From an uncultured Mobiluncus sp. (GTDB lineage: Bacteria; Actinomycetota; Actinomycetes; Actinomycetales; Actinomycetaceae): a DNA stretch of 64,000 nucleotides. The notes under the pieces are model-generated. The model was not told the origin of the DNA, made no database searches, and saw only the letters and a program-made list of their open reading frames with translations. Shown one piece after another: positions 27,096-36,393 of this stretch. A program made the translations under genes and the position numbers. The stretch is taken from contig NZ_CALUCZ010000009.1 of assembly GCF_943914685.1 (NCBI RefSeq), positions 22,146 to 86,145 on the forward strand, given 5' to 3'. Numbering within the stretch: the first letter of the stretch is position 1; each line of letters begins with the position of its first letter.

Positions 27096-28142
27096 ATGTA
27101 CAAGTTTGTGTTTCGTCACCTTTTCGTGAAGCTCGATGCCGAGTGGGTGCATCGCCGCGCTATCGACTGGCTAGCATTCTGGGGACGATTTGGCGTGGCA
27201 CGCCAGGCGGTTTCCCGAATAGTGCGGCGCGGGGAACCAACCTTTACTTGGCCCCTGCCCCGGCCAAATTTCGATCCCGACCTTTCGGGAACCGAGTTCC
27301 GTACTTATGGCCCTCTGGGCTTGGCGGCAGGCATGGACAAAGAAGCCCGCGCGGTCGCGATGTGGGACGCGCTGGGCTTTGGATTTATGGAAATCGGCAC
27401 CATCACTCCCCTGCCGCAACCCGGCAACAACCGTCCGCGCTTGTGGCGTATTCCGCAACAGCGTGCCCTGCGCAACGCGATGGGCTTTAACAACGAAGGC
27501 GCGCGAGTGGCAGCCCGCCGGTTACGGCGCTGGCGAGCCGAATATGGTGAGCGAATCATCATTGGAGCCAATATCGGGAAGAATAAGGTCACTCCCCCCG
27601 AAAAAGCCCCAGCGGACTATCGAAAAGTTACGCGGGTATTGGCCGCCCTGGTAGATTTCCTGGTTATCAATGTGTCCTCGCCGAACACCCCCGGACTGCG
27701 TGACCTGCAGGCAGTTTCCTCCCTGCGTCCCATCGTCAAAGCGGTGCAGCGCGAACTGGAGTTCCAGGGACTGTCCGAGCTGCCCGTGTTTGTAAAAATT
27801 GCCCCAGATTTGGCCGATGAAGATGTCATTGCCGTGGCGCAGCTGGCTATGAATGAGGGTTTGGCTGGGGTGGTGGCGACCAACACAACCATCAAGCATG
27901 ATTTGGGTGCCGGCGGGGTATCGGGCGCGCCGCTGCGGAATCGCGCCTTGGAGGTCGTGAAAGTCCTGCGAGCGAACCTGAGCCGGGAAAAAACCATTAT
28001 CGGGGTGGGCGGCATCTCGACTGCTGATGATGCCCGCGCCATGCTGGCTGCCGGCGCGAACCTGATTGAAGGGTTTTCCGCGTTCATCTATGAGGGTCCC
28101 GCCTGGCCGGCACGCCTCAACCGGGAACTGACCCACAGCTGA
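27096..28142 (+). CDS. pyrD: Dihydroorotate dehydrogenase (quinone), class 2
   Basis: 348 aa. The N-terminal amphipathic helices (YKFVFRHLFVKLDAEWVHR) mark the membrane-associated, quinone-using class 2 enzyme. FMN and substrate motifs are LGLAAGMDKEARAV, GFMEIGTITPLPQPGN, RNAMGFNNEGA, INVSSPNTPGLRDLQ with the catalytic Ser, VKIAPDL, VATNTTI and IIGVGGISTADDA. It oxidises dihydroorotate to orotate in pyrimidine synthesis, passing electrons to the quinone pool, which is also fed to the cytochrome bd oxidase encoded further along. Confidence 0.93.
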   Translation: MYKFVFRHLFVKLDAEWVHRRAIDWLAFWGRFGVARQAVSRIVRRGEPTFTWPLPRPNFDPDLSGTEFRTYGPLGLAAGMDKEARAVAMWDALGFGFMEIGTITPLPQPGNNRPRLWRIPQQRALRNAMGFNNEGARVAARRLRRWRAEYGERIIIGANIGKNKVTPPEKAPADYRKVTRVLAALVDFLVINVSSPNTPGLRDLQAVSSLRPIVKAVQRELEFQGLSELPVFVKIAPDLADEDVIAVAQLAMNEGLAGVVATNTTIKHDLGAGGVSGAPLRNRALEVVKVLRANLSREKTIIGVGGISTADDARAMLAAGANLIEGFSAFIYEGPAWPARLNRELTHS

Positions 28143-28184
28143 CTTCTGACCGGTTTGAGACGGCCTACCCGCCTCGCGTTGAGC

Positions 28185-28844
28185 CTAATCCCACCAAAAA
28201 CGCCACAACTGCCGATTCAGGTGCCCGTTATGAAAGACGCTGACTTCATCGGGACAGGCGTCCTCACCCAACTCAAAGCACTTGAGGCCGGCATAGGCCG
28301 CGTGCGGATCCTCGTCGCCAGGACCGAGCCCCAACAGATGCGGCGAGACGAAAATGGCATCTATGCTCAAACGTTCATCAAAACGCTGGGGACCAATCAT
28401 GTAGCCGGAAAAGAACGTCTCACCGGGATTCTGAGCCACGAATCGCAACAAGTCCTCTAACCGCGGAGCATAGTTTTGCCGCTCGTCCAATGCATTGGGC
28501 GGTATCACTTTCAACAGTTGAGTGGCTAACCACGCGTCCCCATCTGAGTACGGCAGATAATCAACCATTTCCTCCACGTCCACGTCGGGGTATTCGCGAG
28601 CCATGTCAAACCACATCCAGTCCGAATAGGGCAGAGTCAGGGTGGTGACTCCCTCCAGCACCGTCCAGCCCCGTGGACCGTAGATGCCGGGGTCCAGCTG
28701 AGGATTACCAATCAGCCCCCGCAAACTTTCCAAGGACATGGTTTTTGCTAAGTTACAGCGCTCGCAATCGCAGCTAACGTCATGATGCGGTACTTCCTGC
28801 GCTCTCCAATTCCGCAGTTCTTGCATAATTTCTAAAGTCGCCAT
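28185..28844 (-). CDS. Hypothetical protein with CDCERC motif
   Basis: 219 aa; not recognised. It is acidic and soluble, without signal peptide or membrane helix. Near the N-terminus HHDVSCDCERCNLAK has three closely spaced Cys and neighbouring His residues that could bind a metal. The body has several Trp/Tyr-rich stretches (YSDWMWFDM and GYMIGPQRFDERL). GAAAGGA precedes the ATG by six bases, supporting the start. It converges on pyrD from the other strand and is flanked upstream by a non-coding interval of 205 bases. Confidence 0.6.
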   Translation of the reverse strand: MATLEIMQELRNWRAQEVPHHDVSCDCERCNLAKTMSLESLRGLIGNPQLDPGIYGPRGWTVLEGVTTLTLPYSDWMWFDMAREYPDVDVEEMVDYLPYSDGDAWLATQLLKVIPPNALDERQNYAPRLEDLLRFVAQNPGETFFSGYMIGPQRFDERLSIDAIFVSPHLLGLGPGDEDPHAAYAGLKCFELGEDACPDEVSVFHNGHLNRQLWRFWWD

Positions 28845-28947
28845 AGGTGTTCCTTTCTGTTTCCCCCCAGACCCGGTTGGCGTCGTGCTTGCTTAGTTAT
28901 CAGTGTTCTCACACTCGGGCCGGGGGTCGAAAAAGGATTTTCTTACC

Positions 28948-28984
28948 TGTGGAAAACCCCTATTTCGCCCCCCTTGTGGAAAAC
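28948..28984. repeat. Two TGTGGAAAAC repeats in intergenic region
   Basis: TGTGGAAAAC occurs at 28948-28957 and 28975-28984, 27 bases apart. Each is one mismatch from the reverse complement of the actinobacterial DnaA box TTGTCCACA over nine bases. They sit upstream of the rRNA/tRNA methyltransferase gene. Confidence 0.4.
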
Positions 28985-29049
28985 TCTGTAAATCCGCTTG
29001 TTTTCGGTCTAAAGTTGGGAATTTTGGGGATTAAAAGGCACAATTAAGC

Positions 29050-29937
29050 GTGCTGATTGACCTGGATTCCCTCACTGCCTACCCGGAATATCTGAATGAC
29101 TACACCCAGTTAAAAGACGTGAATCTGCGCCGCAGTCTGGAAGCGGAACAGGGACTGTTTATGGCGGAATCCAACGAAGTCATCGGCCGGGCCCTGCGCG
29201 CCGGATATACCCCACGCTCCCTGCTTTTAGCCCCGCATTGGTTGGAAATTATCCGCCCGCTGCTCGCCGCCAGTCCCGCCACCGGATTTGCGGACGACGG
29301 CGGACCCATTCCCGTGTTCGTGGCTCCGGAAGACCTCTTGGAACGCCTGGTGGGTTTCCATCTGCACCGCGGGGCGATAGCGGCCATGCAGCGCAAACCG
29401 GCCCCGGATCCTCGCGAAATCCTGAACCGTTCCTCTCGAGTCTTGATCCTGGAAGATTTGGTGGACCACACAAATGTGGGAGCGGCGGTGCGCAGTGCCG
29501 CCGCCTGCGGTTACGATGCCATCATGGTCACGCCCTCGTGCGCTGACCCGCTGTATCGCCGGGCGGTACGAGTTTCGATGGGCACAATTTTTCAAGTGCC
29601 TTGGACCCGACTGGAGCGCTGGCCCGACCCAGGGTTATTTCACGAGGCCGGTTTTGAACTGGTCGCGTTGGCATTGCGCGAAGACTCTCAGGATTTGCGA
29701 GATTACGCGACGGAACTGGCTGGCGACCCAGCACGAAAGGTCGCCCTCATTGCGGGAGCTGAACGGGACGGGTTGAAACCGCTGACCATTGCCCGGGCCG
29801 ATAAAGTGGTACGCATCGCGATGGCTCACGGGGTAGATTCCCTGAACGTGGCCGGTGCTATCGCTATCGCCTGCTGGGCGACCGCCGCGAAACCGCCTGT
29901 AAACGGCTCCTCGCCCACCAAGACTTGTGACCTCTAG
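29050..29937 (+). CDS. TrmH/SpoU-family RNA 2'-O-methyltransferase
   Basis: 295 aa from the GTG at 29050. An N-terminal RNA-binding-like segment (LKDVNLRRSLEAEQGLFMAE) precedes the SPOUT knot domain: LEDLVDHTNVGAAVRSAAA (motif 1), VRVSMGTIFQVPW (motif 2) and VRIAMAHGVDSLNVAGAIAIA (motif 3, SAM-binding knot). It methylates a ribose in rRNA or tRNA; the target position cannot be read. Its stop overlaps that of the converging HAD gene in a shared CTAG. Confidence 0.88.
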   Translation: MLIDLDSLTAYPEYLNDYTQLKDVNLRRSLEAEQGLFMAESNEVIGRALRAGYTPRSLLLAPHWLEIIRPLLAASPATGFADDGGPIPVFVAPEDLLERLVGFHLHRGAIAAMQRKPAPDPREILNRSSRVLILEDLVDHTNVGAAVRSAAACGYDAIMVTPSCADPLYRRAVRVSMGTIFQVPWTRLERWPDPGLFHEAGFELVALALREDSQDLRDYATELAGDPARKVALIAGAERDGLKPLTIARADKVVRIAMAHGVDSLNVAGAIAIACWATAAKPPVNGSSPTKTCDL

Positions 29938-30713
29938 GCCAGCAACCGCCGCAGCCAGTCCAAAGTGTCCTCGGGGCCGCTCACCGCTTGACACGGCACC
30001 CCGGTCGCCAGCACCGGATAATCGTTGCCCCTCTCATCGAGACGATCCCCCAAGAACACGAGGTTGAGCGGTGCATATCCGGTCGATTCCAGCAGGGAGC
30101 GAATGCCATAGGCTTTGTCCACTCCCCGAGCCGTGACGTCCACCGAGGTGGCCCCGCCGCTGCGCACCTCCAACTGGGGCAACTGCGTTTCCAGAGCCTG
30201 TACCAACGCGGTTTTCCTAGAGCCGTCGGGATCCCAGGCTCGTTTTGCCGCGAGCGGCGCCTGCTGACCCAAAGCGGAAAACGTCACCTGGGTACCGCGG
30301 TCTTCAATGATGTTTCCCCACGGTGAGGATTCCCACAAGCCGAGTTCACGAGCGGTCGTTTCGATAACTTCAACAGTCTGTCGCCGCAGGTCCGCCGCGA
30401 GGTCGCGACGGTAGACGCGCACCAGTTCGTCCGGGCCACTTCCCGGTTCCATTCGGTAATACTGGGTGCCGCAAGTGGGCAGCAGATGCAGCGTGTGCTT
30501 TGGGGTCGGCTGGTCGGTGAGACGACAGAGGACTTGGGCTTGGAACTGAGAGAGCTGTCCGCCGGAAATAATGGCTGCTTCGTACCTGTTCAGCAGCTTG
30601 GCTAGGGCAGCCGCCATTTCGGTGTCAAGGGGCATTTTTGAGGGCGCCAGGGTGTCGTCCAGGTCGAAAGCAACCAAGCGCAGGGTTTCAGAGGGGCGAA
30701 AGTGCAAGCTCAC
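29934..30713 (-). CDS. HAD-superfamily phosphatase, phosphomannomutase-like (type IIB)
   Basis: About 259 aa. Motif I is VAFDLDDTLAPSK with the nucleophile and general acid Asp, motif II is AAIISGGQ, and the C-terminal motif is VFLGDRLDERGNDYPV with a GGATSVDVTARGVDKAYGI lead-in. This arrangement resembles eukaryotic-type phosphomannomutase and Cof-type sugar phosphatases. The GTG at 30713 has AGGA six bases upstream and is preferred over the TTG at 30719. It is the last gene of the uvrC-MCP-MCP run; its substrate is unknown. Confidence 0.8.
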   Translation of the reverse strand: MSLHFRPSETLRLVAFDLDDTLAPSKMPLDTEMAAALAKLLNRYEAAIISGGQLSQFQAQVLCRLTDQPTPKHTLHLLPTCGTQYYRMEPGSGPDELVRVYRRDLAADLRRQTVEVIETTARELGLWESSPWGNIIEDRGTQVTFSALGQQAPLAAKRAWDPDGSRKTALVQALETQLPQLEVRSGGATSVDVTARGVDKAYGIRSLLESTGYAPLNLVFLGDRLDERGNDYPVLATGVPCQAVSGPEDTLDWLRRLLA

Positions 30714-30731
30714 GGGCAATCCTGGACGGGG

Positions 30732-31913
30732 CTACACCGTAAACCGAGCTATCCGCTCGTCCAAGGTAGAGACGGCGTCTTGCACCACGCTCATGTGTTC
30801 TTGGAATTGCTCGGATTCAGTATGGGCACTATGAGACAGAGACGCTAAAGATTGCGAGTGGGTAAACAGCTCATCAGAAAACGAACGCACCTCGTCGATG
30901 CCGGTATTAGCTTTGGACAGAGCGGCCTCTTGGCGGTTCACGTCCTGGTTAACGGCCTGTTGAGAGGCACTCAACGCCTCCAGCTGGGTCAAGAGGAATT
31001 CGATGCGCTGTTCCCCCTCTATCGCCTGGGTTTGGAGCTGGGCGACCTGGCTGAGGACCTCACCGGTGGTTTGGGCAGTTTGCGAAGCCAAATCTTTGGC
31101 CTGGTTGGCGACCACGGCGAAACCCCGCCCGGCTTCCGAGCTGCGGGCAGCCTCGATGGTGGCGTTCAGCGCCAGCATATTGGTTTGTTCCGAGATAACA
31201 GAAATATCCGTCATCAGAGCCATAATCTTTTCCACCGAAGTTCTCAGCTCGGTGACTGCGGTGTTGAGATTGCGCGCAGCCGTGATGCCTTCGGAACGCA
31301 GAATTTCATTGCTGGAGGCAATTTCGGACAGATGCGCGATGTCCCCCGCAACCGCGGTGCCGTTGTCTGTCAGAGTTTGTGCCGTTTGCCCCAGTTCTGT
31401 CCCGGTTTCAGACAGTCGGTTACTGCTTTCCAAGACCCGGTCGTTGCCCGTTTTGACGATTTCAGCCTGTCTGCCGGCAAGCGCGGCAAAGTTCCGCAAC
31501 CCGTCTACCCCGCTGCGCAGATTGACCACTAGGGAGGACAGCGATGCCATCGCTTCGTTGACGGCCTGCGACAAATCCGCAATTTCGTCTTTGGTATAGA
31601 CTTCGGCACGTTTCGTAAAATTGCCCGCCGCGCAGTCCGCCAGGGTTAGGGATACAGCTTTCACCGAGCGGCGGATTCTAGCCCGCATAGTAAAACCAAT
31701 GACCGTTCCTAGGACGGCCAAAATCACTATCAAAATGACTTGAATGATGATTTGGGTGAAAATTTCGCGCTGCTGGACCTGGGGCTGACTGCCCAGAGAG
31801 AGGATTCTATTCAATCCCACCAGCAGCAACACCACGGACAGCGCCGAGAACCCGAAACTCAACCAGGCAGTGAACCGGAACTGCCCTGTAATGGAGACCA
31901 GCTTTCTGTTCAT
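30732..31913 (-). CDS. Methyl-accepting chemotaxis protein without ligand-binding domain
   Basis: 393 aa. Two membrane helices (about 15-37 and 50-72) enclose only a short external loop. A HAMP linker (about 73-125) is followed by a long coiled coil with the signalling tip [20 protein letters not shown], close to the MCP consensus for CheA/CheW contact. No periplasmic sensory domain is present, so it may sense membrane or cytoplasmic conditions or depend on a partner. The start ATG overlaps the stop of the upstream MCP gene (ATGA), so the two are translationally coupled. Confidence 0.9.
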   Translation of the reverse strand: MNRKLVSITGQFRFTAWLSFGFSALSVVLLLVGLNRILSLGSQPQVQQREIFTQIIIQVILIVILAVLGTVIGFTMRARIRRSVKAVSLTLADCAAGNFTKRAEVYTKDEIADLSQAVNEAMASLSSLVVNLRSGVDGLRNFAALAGRQAEIVKTGNDRVLESSNRLSETGTELGQTAQTLTDNGTAVAGDIAHLSEIASSNEILRSEGITAARNLNTAVTELRTSVEKIMALMTDISVISEQTNMLALNATIEAARSSEAGRGFAVVANQAKDLASQTAQTTGEVLSQVAQLQTQAIEGEQRIEFLLTQLEALSASQQAVNQDVNRQEAALSKANTGIDEVRSFSDELFTHSQSLASLSHSAHTESEQFQEHMSVVQDAVSTLDERIARFTV

Positions 31914-33181
31914 GACTGTTCCTCCGGTTCTCCCCTGACTTCCGGATTACGTTCTCCTGCGTCTTCAATCATTTGGAGGTTGTGAATCATGGTGCGGGTG
32001 GAAGAAATAATTTCCTCCACTTTGTCGGATTCGGAGTCAATGTTTTGCAAGCTGGTTTGAGACTGGGCGGCGGCCTCGGCTATGGTCTCGATTTCTTCAC
32101 TCAAGGCACGAGCCTGGGTGAGGGCACCTGCGCAGGCCGCTTCCATCGAGGCCACCACCACGGCCTGATCAGCCACGGCCTGGGCGGAAACCTGCTGAGA
32201 ATCATTAATTTGATTCAATTTTTCGGTGACCTCGGCAGTCACCCCCACCGCCCGGTCGCAACGTTCCTGTATCTCTGTAGACGCCTCCGTCACCGCTGCC
32301 GCCGCGGTGCTGGTTTGCACCGCAAGTTCTTTAATCTGTCCGGCCACTACCGCGAAACCCGCCCCGATTTCCCCGGCTTTCGCTGATTCAATGGTGGCGT
32401 TCAGAGCTAACAGGCTAGTACTTTCCGCGATTTGAGCAATCTGATCCACGGAAACAGAAATGTCCTGACTGTGGGATTGAAAATCTTGAATAATTTGTGA
32501 AATTTCCGCCAAGTCCTGCACTTCGCTGTGCCCAATGGTTAGAGCTTCCTCAGTGTGGCGGGCGATGTCACTACGGGAGGAGGAAATCTCAGCTGCGGCA
32601 TCAGCCAGTTGCGCGGCCGACTGGGTGAGCATCTGAGCTTGTGGAGTGACCGTGTCGACTTCCTGCCCGACCTTGTCACCGGCTTCGCCCAAAGCATCGA
32701 CCGCACCGTTCAACCCGGTTTGTTCCTCAGAAACCTGACGGTACACGCCGCGAGTTTCATTCATCAGCTGGCTTAGAGCCAAACGAGTTTCATTCATCAC
32801 CCGAGCCAAATCGGACAGTTCGTCATTGGTCACTCCCCGCGCTGCCACCGTAAAATCTCCCGCCGCTATCGCCTGAGCGCTGCGCCGCACCGAACCGGCG
32901 GTATCGGTAACGGAACGGGAAATGAATCTGATGAGCGCCCACGCGCCGGCTGCTCCGGCCACTCCTACGATAACCAGCGCCCCCACCACCACGGGCAGAT
33001 TGACGCTGAGCGCACCGTGAGAACTGCTGCCGACACGCCCCCAGAGGCGAAACAAAACGACCAGGGAGACTAAAAATATCAGGCCCGGAGTCAGCAACAC
33101 CGCCACCCCGCTGACCAGGTTTTTCGCCAAAAGGTTAAACCTGATCCCACGCAGACGCAGCTCAGTCGGGTTATCGGACAT
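31910..33181 (-). CDS. Methyl-accepting chemotaxis protein without ligand-binding domain
   Basis: 423 aa. Membrane helices at about 24-46 and 64-86 leave about 17 external residues. HAMP (about 87-140) leads to the signalling coiled coil with tip [20 protein letters not shown]; a Gln/Glu-rich set of possible methylation sites flanks it. The C-terminus ([15 protein letters not shown]) lacks an NWETF-type CheR tether. It begins 15 nt after the uvrC stop and overlaps the second MCP by 4 nt. Together the pair suggests a motile host and a shared signalling array. Confidence 0.9.
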   Translation of the reverse strand: MSDNPTELRLRGIRFNLLAKNLVSGVAVLLTPGLIFLVSLVVLFRLWGRVGSSSHGALSVNLPVVVGALVIVGVAGAAGAWALIRFISRSVTDTAGSVRRSAQAIAAGDFTVAARGVTNDELSDLARVMNETRLALSQLMNETRGVYRQVSEEQTGLNGAVDALGEAGDKVGQEVDTVTPQAQMLTQSAAQLADAAAEISSSRSDIARHTEEALTIGHSEVQDLAEISQIIQDFQSHSQDISVSVDQIAQIAESTSLLALNATIESAKAGEIGAGFAVVAGQIKELAVQTSTAAAAVTEASTEIQERCDRAVGVTAEVTEKLNQINDSQQVSAQAVADQAVVVASMEAACAGALTQARALSEEIETIAEAAAQSQTSLQNIDSESDKVEEIISSTRTMIHNLQMIEDAGERNPEVRGEPEEQS

Positions 33182-33196
33182 GCGTTAATTCTTACC

Positions 33197-35266
33197 TCAA
33201 TTCCCGGAATTGTTCAGGAATGCCACGAGGTTTTCCGCTGTTTTCAAGCCAAAACCAGGGACTTGGGCAATCTCGGAGGCACTGGCCTCACGCAGACGCT
33301 TCACCGATCCGAAATGTTTCAGCAACGCCTTTTGCTTGGCGGGACCCACCCCCGGAGCCGCGTCCAGAATCGAGCGAGTCATAGCCTGGGCGCGTTTCTT
33401 GCGATGCGCACTGATGGCAAACCGGTGTGATTCATCACGTAAATACTGCAGCAAATACAGGGCTTCGGAGGTGCGCGGGAAGATGACCGGAAAATCGTCG
33501 TCTACCCGCCAAACTTCCTCCAAGCGTTTTGCCAGCCCGATGACCGGAATGTCCCACACCCCGACCTCGTCCATCGCTGCCCGGGCCGCATGGACCTGGG
33601 GCAACGCACCGTCCACCACGACCAAATCGGGACGGTAAGAAAACCGCCGCGGTTCTTTTTCCGTTTCCAAAGGGAGTATGGCGCCAGATGGTGCCGTCTG
33701 GGGAGGAGGATTTTTCGTGTGGACAAGGGCCGTATCGCGCGCTGGAGTTGCCGTATCGGTTTCAGGCAGTGCCGCGCCCGGACCGTTTTCCTCTTGAATG
33801 AGGCGTTCAAAGCGCCGGCGCAGCACCTCGTTCATGGCGGTCGTATCGTCGGGGGTGCCCGTGCCGTCAGCGCCGCGAATCGAAAACTTCCGGTAGGCAT
33901 TTTTGCGGGGCGCGCCGTCCTCGAACACCACCATGGAACCCATCTGAAATGTGCCTTGCGTGTGAGAAATGTCGTAACACTCGATGCGCAGCGGTGGATC
34001 AATGTCGAGCAGGCGTCCCAACTCATTCAAGGCCAGGTTTCGCTGCGTCAAATCCCGAGCTCGCCGGGTCTTGTACAGACGCAACCCCTCCACCGCATTG
34101 AGCTGCACCCGGGACAGGGCTTCGCGTTTCGCCCCCCGCTGTGGCACCCGAATACTCACCTGAGACCCTCGCAACTCACTCAACCAGCGCTGCAACACAC
34201 CCACATCGGTCGGGGAAACAGAAACCAGAACTTCCTTGGGAATGACGGAAGTATCGAAATGCGCCGTATCGTTGGCGGAGCTGGGACCGACCCGCCGCGG
34301 CCGCGCGCCTCCTCCCTCACGAGCGAGGTCTGCCGCCGCTTCTCCATAGATTTGTTCCAAAGCTCGCGCCATCAGGGAGGGTTCGTCCAGGTCCTCTTCC
34401 CGCGCGCTCACCCAGCCGCGCTGTCCGCGAATCCGCCCCGCCCGCACATAAAACACCTGGACGGAAACCTGGAGTTCATCAGCCTCGAGGGCGAACAAAT
34501 CCGCATCTGTATCATCGCTGAGCACAGCGGCGTTTTTTTCCAAAACCTTACGCAGCGCCTCCAGCTGGTCCCGTTTCCGTGCCGCGTCCTCGAAACGATA
34601 AGCCTTGGCATCGTCCCACATGGCAGTCTCAATCTCACGCAGGAACCCGGCGTCACGCCCGCTCATAAAGTCGCAGACTTTTTCGGCCAGTTCACGGTGC
34701 TGCGCGGCACTGACGCGGCCGATACACGGCGCGGAGCAACGTCCGATATAGCCCAGCAAACAAGCCCGGTTAGCGGCTTGGGCCCGGGCAAACACCCCGT
34801 CAGAGCAGGTCCGCACCGGAAACACGCTTTGCAGCAGCTCCAGGGTTTGGCGAATCGCCCACACCGCCGTGTAGGGCCCGAAATAGCGTACTCCGCGTTG
34901 ATGCGCGGTACGCAGCACTCCCATGCGCGGATATTCCTGGTTCATCGTCACCGCGAAGTACGGGTAGGACTTATCGTCCTTAAACATCACGTTGAACTTG
35001 GGGTCGTGTTCCTTAATCCAGGTGTATTCCAAGGTCAAAGCCTCAACCTCGGAGCCAACCACCACCCAGGACACCGACGCGGCGCTGGCGACCATTTTCG
35101 CGGTGCGCGGGTGCAGACGCGCGGGGTCGACAAAGTAAGACGTCAGCCGATTGCGCAGATTCTTGGCCTTACCCACATAGATGACCCGGTCGCGGGCGTC
35201 GCGCCACCGGTACACCCCCGGTTGCGTAGGAATCTCGGAGGCCTTGGGAAAATCTGGCGCTTTCAT
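33197..35266 (-). CDS. uvrC: Excinuclease ABC subunit C (UvrC)
   Basis: 689 aa. The N-terminal GIY-YIG nuclease is GVYRWRDARDRVIYVGKAKN. A UvrB-interacting UVR motif (WDDAKAYRFEDAARKRDQLE) lies at about 215-240. The RNase H-like C-terminal nuclease shows IECYDISHTQGT and VVDGALPQVHAA with its acidic residues, and two helix-hairpin-helix motifs (GVGPAKQKALLKHF and VPGFGLKTAENLVAF) close the protein. A disordered insert of about 45 residues (NGPGAALPETDTATP and following) splits the C-terminal nuclease. It makes the dual incisions of nucleotide excision repair. It follows whiA and precedes two MCP genes. Confidence 0.93.
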   Translation of the reverse strand: MKAPDFPKASEIPTQPGVYRWRDARDRVIYVGKAKNLRNRLTSYFVDPARLHPRTAKMVASAASVSWVVVGSEVEALTLEYTWIKEHDPKFNVMFKDDKSYPYFAVTMNQEYPRMGVLRTAHQRGVRYFGPYTAVWAIRQTLELLQSVFPVRTCSDGVFARAQAANRACLLGYIGRCSAPCIGRVSAAQHRELAEKVCDFMSGRDAGFLREIETAMWDDAKAYRFEDAARKRDQLEALRKVLEKNAAVLSDDTDADLFALEADELQVSVQVFYVRAGRIRGQRGWVSAREEDLDEPSLMARALEQIYGEAAADLAREGGGARPRRVGPSSANDTAHFDTSVIPKEVLVSVSPTDVGVLQRWLSELRGSQVSIRVPQRGAKREALSRVQLNAVEGLRLYKTRRARDLTQRNLALNELGRLLDIDPPLRIECYDISHTQGTFQMGSMVVFEDGAPRKNAYRKFSIRGADGTGTPDDTTAMNEVLRRRFERLIQEENGPGAALPETDTATPARDTALVHTKNPPPQTAPSGAILPLETEKEPRRFSYRPDLVVVDGALPQVHAARAAMDEVGVWDIPVIGLAKRLEEVWRVDDDFPVIFPRTSEALYLLQYLRDESHRFAISAHRKKRAQAMTRSILDAAPGVGPAKQKALLKHFGSVKRLREASASEIAQVPGFGLKTAENLVAFLNNSGN

Positions 35267-35339
35267 GGGAACCTAACGCCACCGCGAACGGGGTTACCCC
35301 CCTTGTGACCCGGGCTCAAAGCGGCCCAACCAGCGGCAT

Positions 35340-36320
35340 TCATGAGTCCAACATCTCGGAATTCAACCCGGATTCGGTGTCGGGGATTCCCAGTTCTTCC
35401 GCTCGTTTATCAGCCATGGCTAACAGGCGGCGAATTCGTCCCGCCACCGCGTCTTTCGTCAGCTGCGGTTCGCTGAGCTGGCCGAGTTCTTCCAGCGAAG
35501 CCTGCTTGTATTCCAGCCGCAGCCGCCCCGCGGAAATGAGATGCGGGGGAATGTCGTCGCCCAGGATTTCAAAAGCCCGACGCACGCGTGCCCCCGCCAA
35601 CACGGCAGCCCGGGTGGACCGGCGCATATTGGCATCATCGAAATTCGCCAACCGGTTGACTTCCCCGCGTTTCTCGCGCCTTTCACGTTTATCTGTCCAC
35701 TCCCGCAAAGCCGCTAATGCGCCCATCTGAGTCAGCAAAGCCCTAATCGAGTCGTTTTCCCGCACGGCAACCCGAGACAGCTGACGGACCTCTCGTGACT
35801 TGGCGTTCGCCCCCATGCGCCGAGCCATACCCACCAAGGCAAGAGCCGCCTCGGGACCGGGTGCCGTCACTTCCAGCGCCGAAGACCGGGTTGGTTCCGT
35901 CAGCGACCCGCGAGCCAGGAAAGCTCCGCGCCACGCGGCGACGCAGCCGGAGAGTGGCCCGGACACGATTTCCGGGGCCAGTCCCCGCACCGGACGGCCC
36001 TGTTTGTCCAACAGCCCGGTTTCTTTCGCCAGCTTTTCTGCCCCCGGCACCACTCGCACCACGTAGCGATCCGCTTTGCGGATTCCGGTTCCGCTGACCA
36101 CCACTACGGAGGAGGCCGTGTGGTACAGGCTCCGCAGAGCGTGCTGCAACCGTTTCGCACAATCCGGGTGATCCAGTTCCGCCTCTACCACTATGGAGCC
36201 TGCCACCAGGTGGATTCCCCCCGCAAACCGCAGCAGCGCAGACGTTTCAGCGCGAAAATCAGCTCGCGATTCGACGCGAACCCCTACGAGTTCGTTTTTC
36301 GCGACTGCCGTCAGGGACAT
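35340..36320 (-). CDS. whiA: DNA-binding protein WhiA
   Basis: 326 aa. LAGLIDADG-like N-terminal fold starts [15 protein letters not shown] and contains [22 protein letters not shown] and [16 protein letters not shown]. The C-terminal helix-turn-helix has [18 protein letters not shown] and a final [21 protein letters not shown] in split form, with [16 protein letters not shown]. WhiA is a transcriptional regulator, needed for sporulation in Streptomyces and tied to division more widely. AGGAGG lies upstream of the ATG with a spacer of about ten bases. It follows rapZ and yvcK as in most Gram-positives. Confidence 0.93.
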   Translation of the reverse strand: MSLTAVAKNELVGVRVESRADFRAETSALLRFAGGIHLVAGSIVVEAELDHPDCAKRLQHALRSLYHTASSVVVVSGTGIRKADRYVVRVVPGAEKLAKETGLLDKQGRPVRGLAPEIVSGPLSGCVAAWRGAFLARGSLTEPTRSSALEVTAPGPEAALALVGMARRMGANAKSREVRQLSRVAVRENDSIRALLTQMGALAALREWTDKRERREKRGEVNRLANFDDANMRRSTRAAVLAGARVRRAFEILGDDIPPHLISAGRLRLEYKQASLEELGQLSEPQLTKDAVAGRIRRLLAMADKRAEELGIPDTESGLNSEMLDS

Positions 36321-36343
36321 AGTGTCACTTCCTCCTGGTTGTG

Positions 36344-36370
36344 AAAAACCGGCACGGTTGAGAGCCGGTT
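36344..36370 (-). terminator. Hairpin with U tract between yvcK and whiA
   Basis: On the minus strand AACCGGC and GCCGGTT form a 7-bp stem with a 10-nt loop, followed by a run of T. It lies between the yvcK stop and the whiA Shine-Dalgarno. A second small stem (AGTGA/TCACT) at 36371-36386 precedes it. It could be an intrinsic terminator or an attenuator. Confidence 0.55.
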
Positions 36371-36393
36371 AGTGAGTTCAATCACTATTCTAG

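Noticed and set aside
33590..35308. Long plus-strand reading frame opposite uvrC
   Set aside because: The 572-codon frame is an antisense shadow with no domain or start signal, while uvrC is complete on the other strand.
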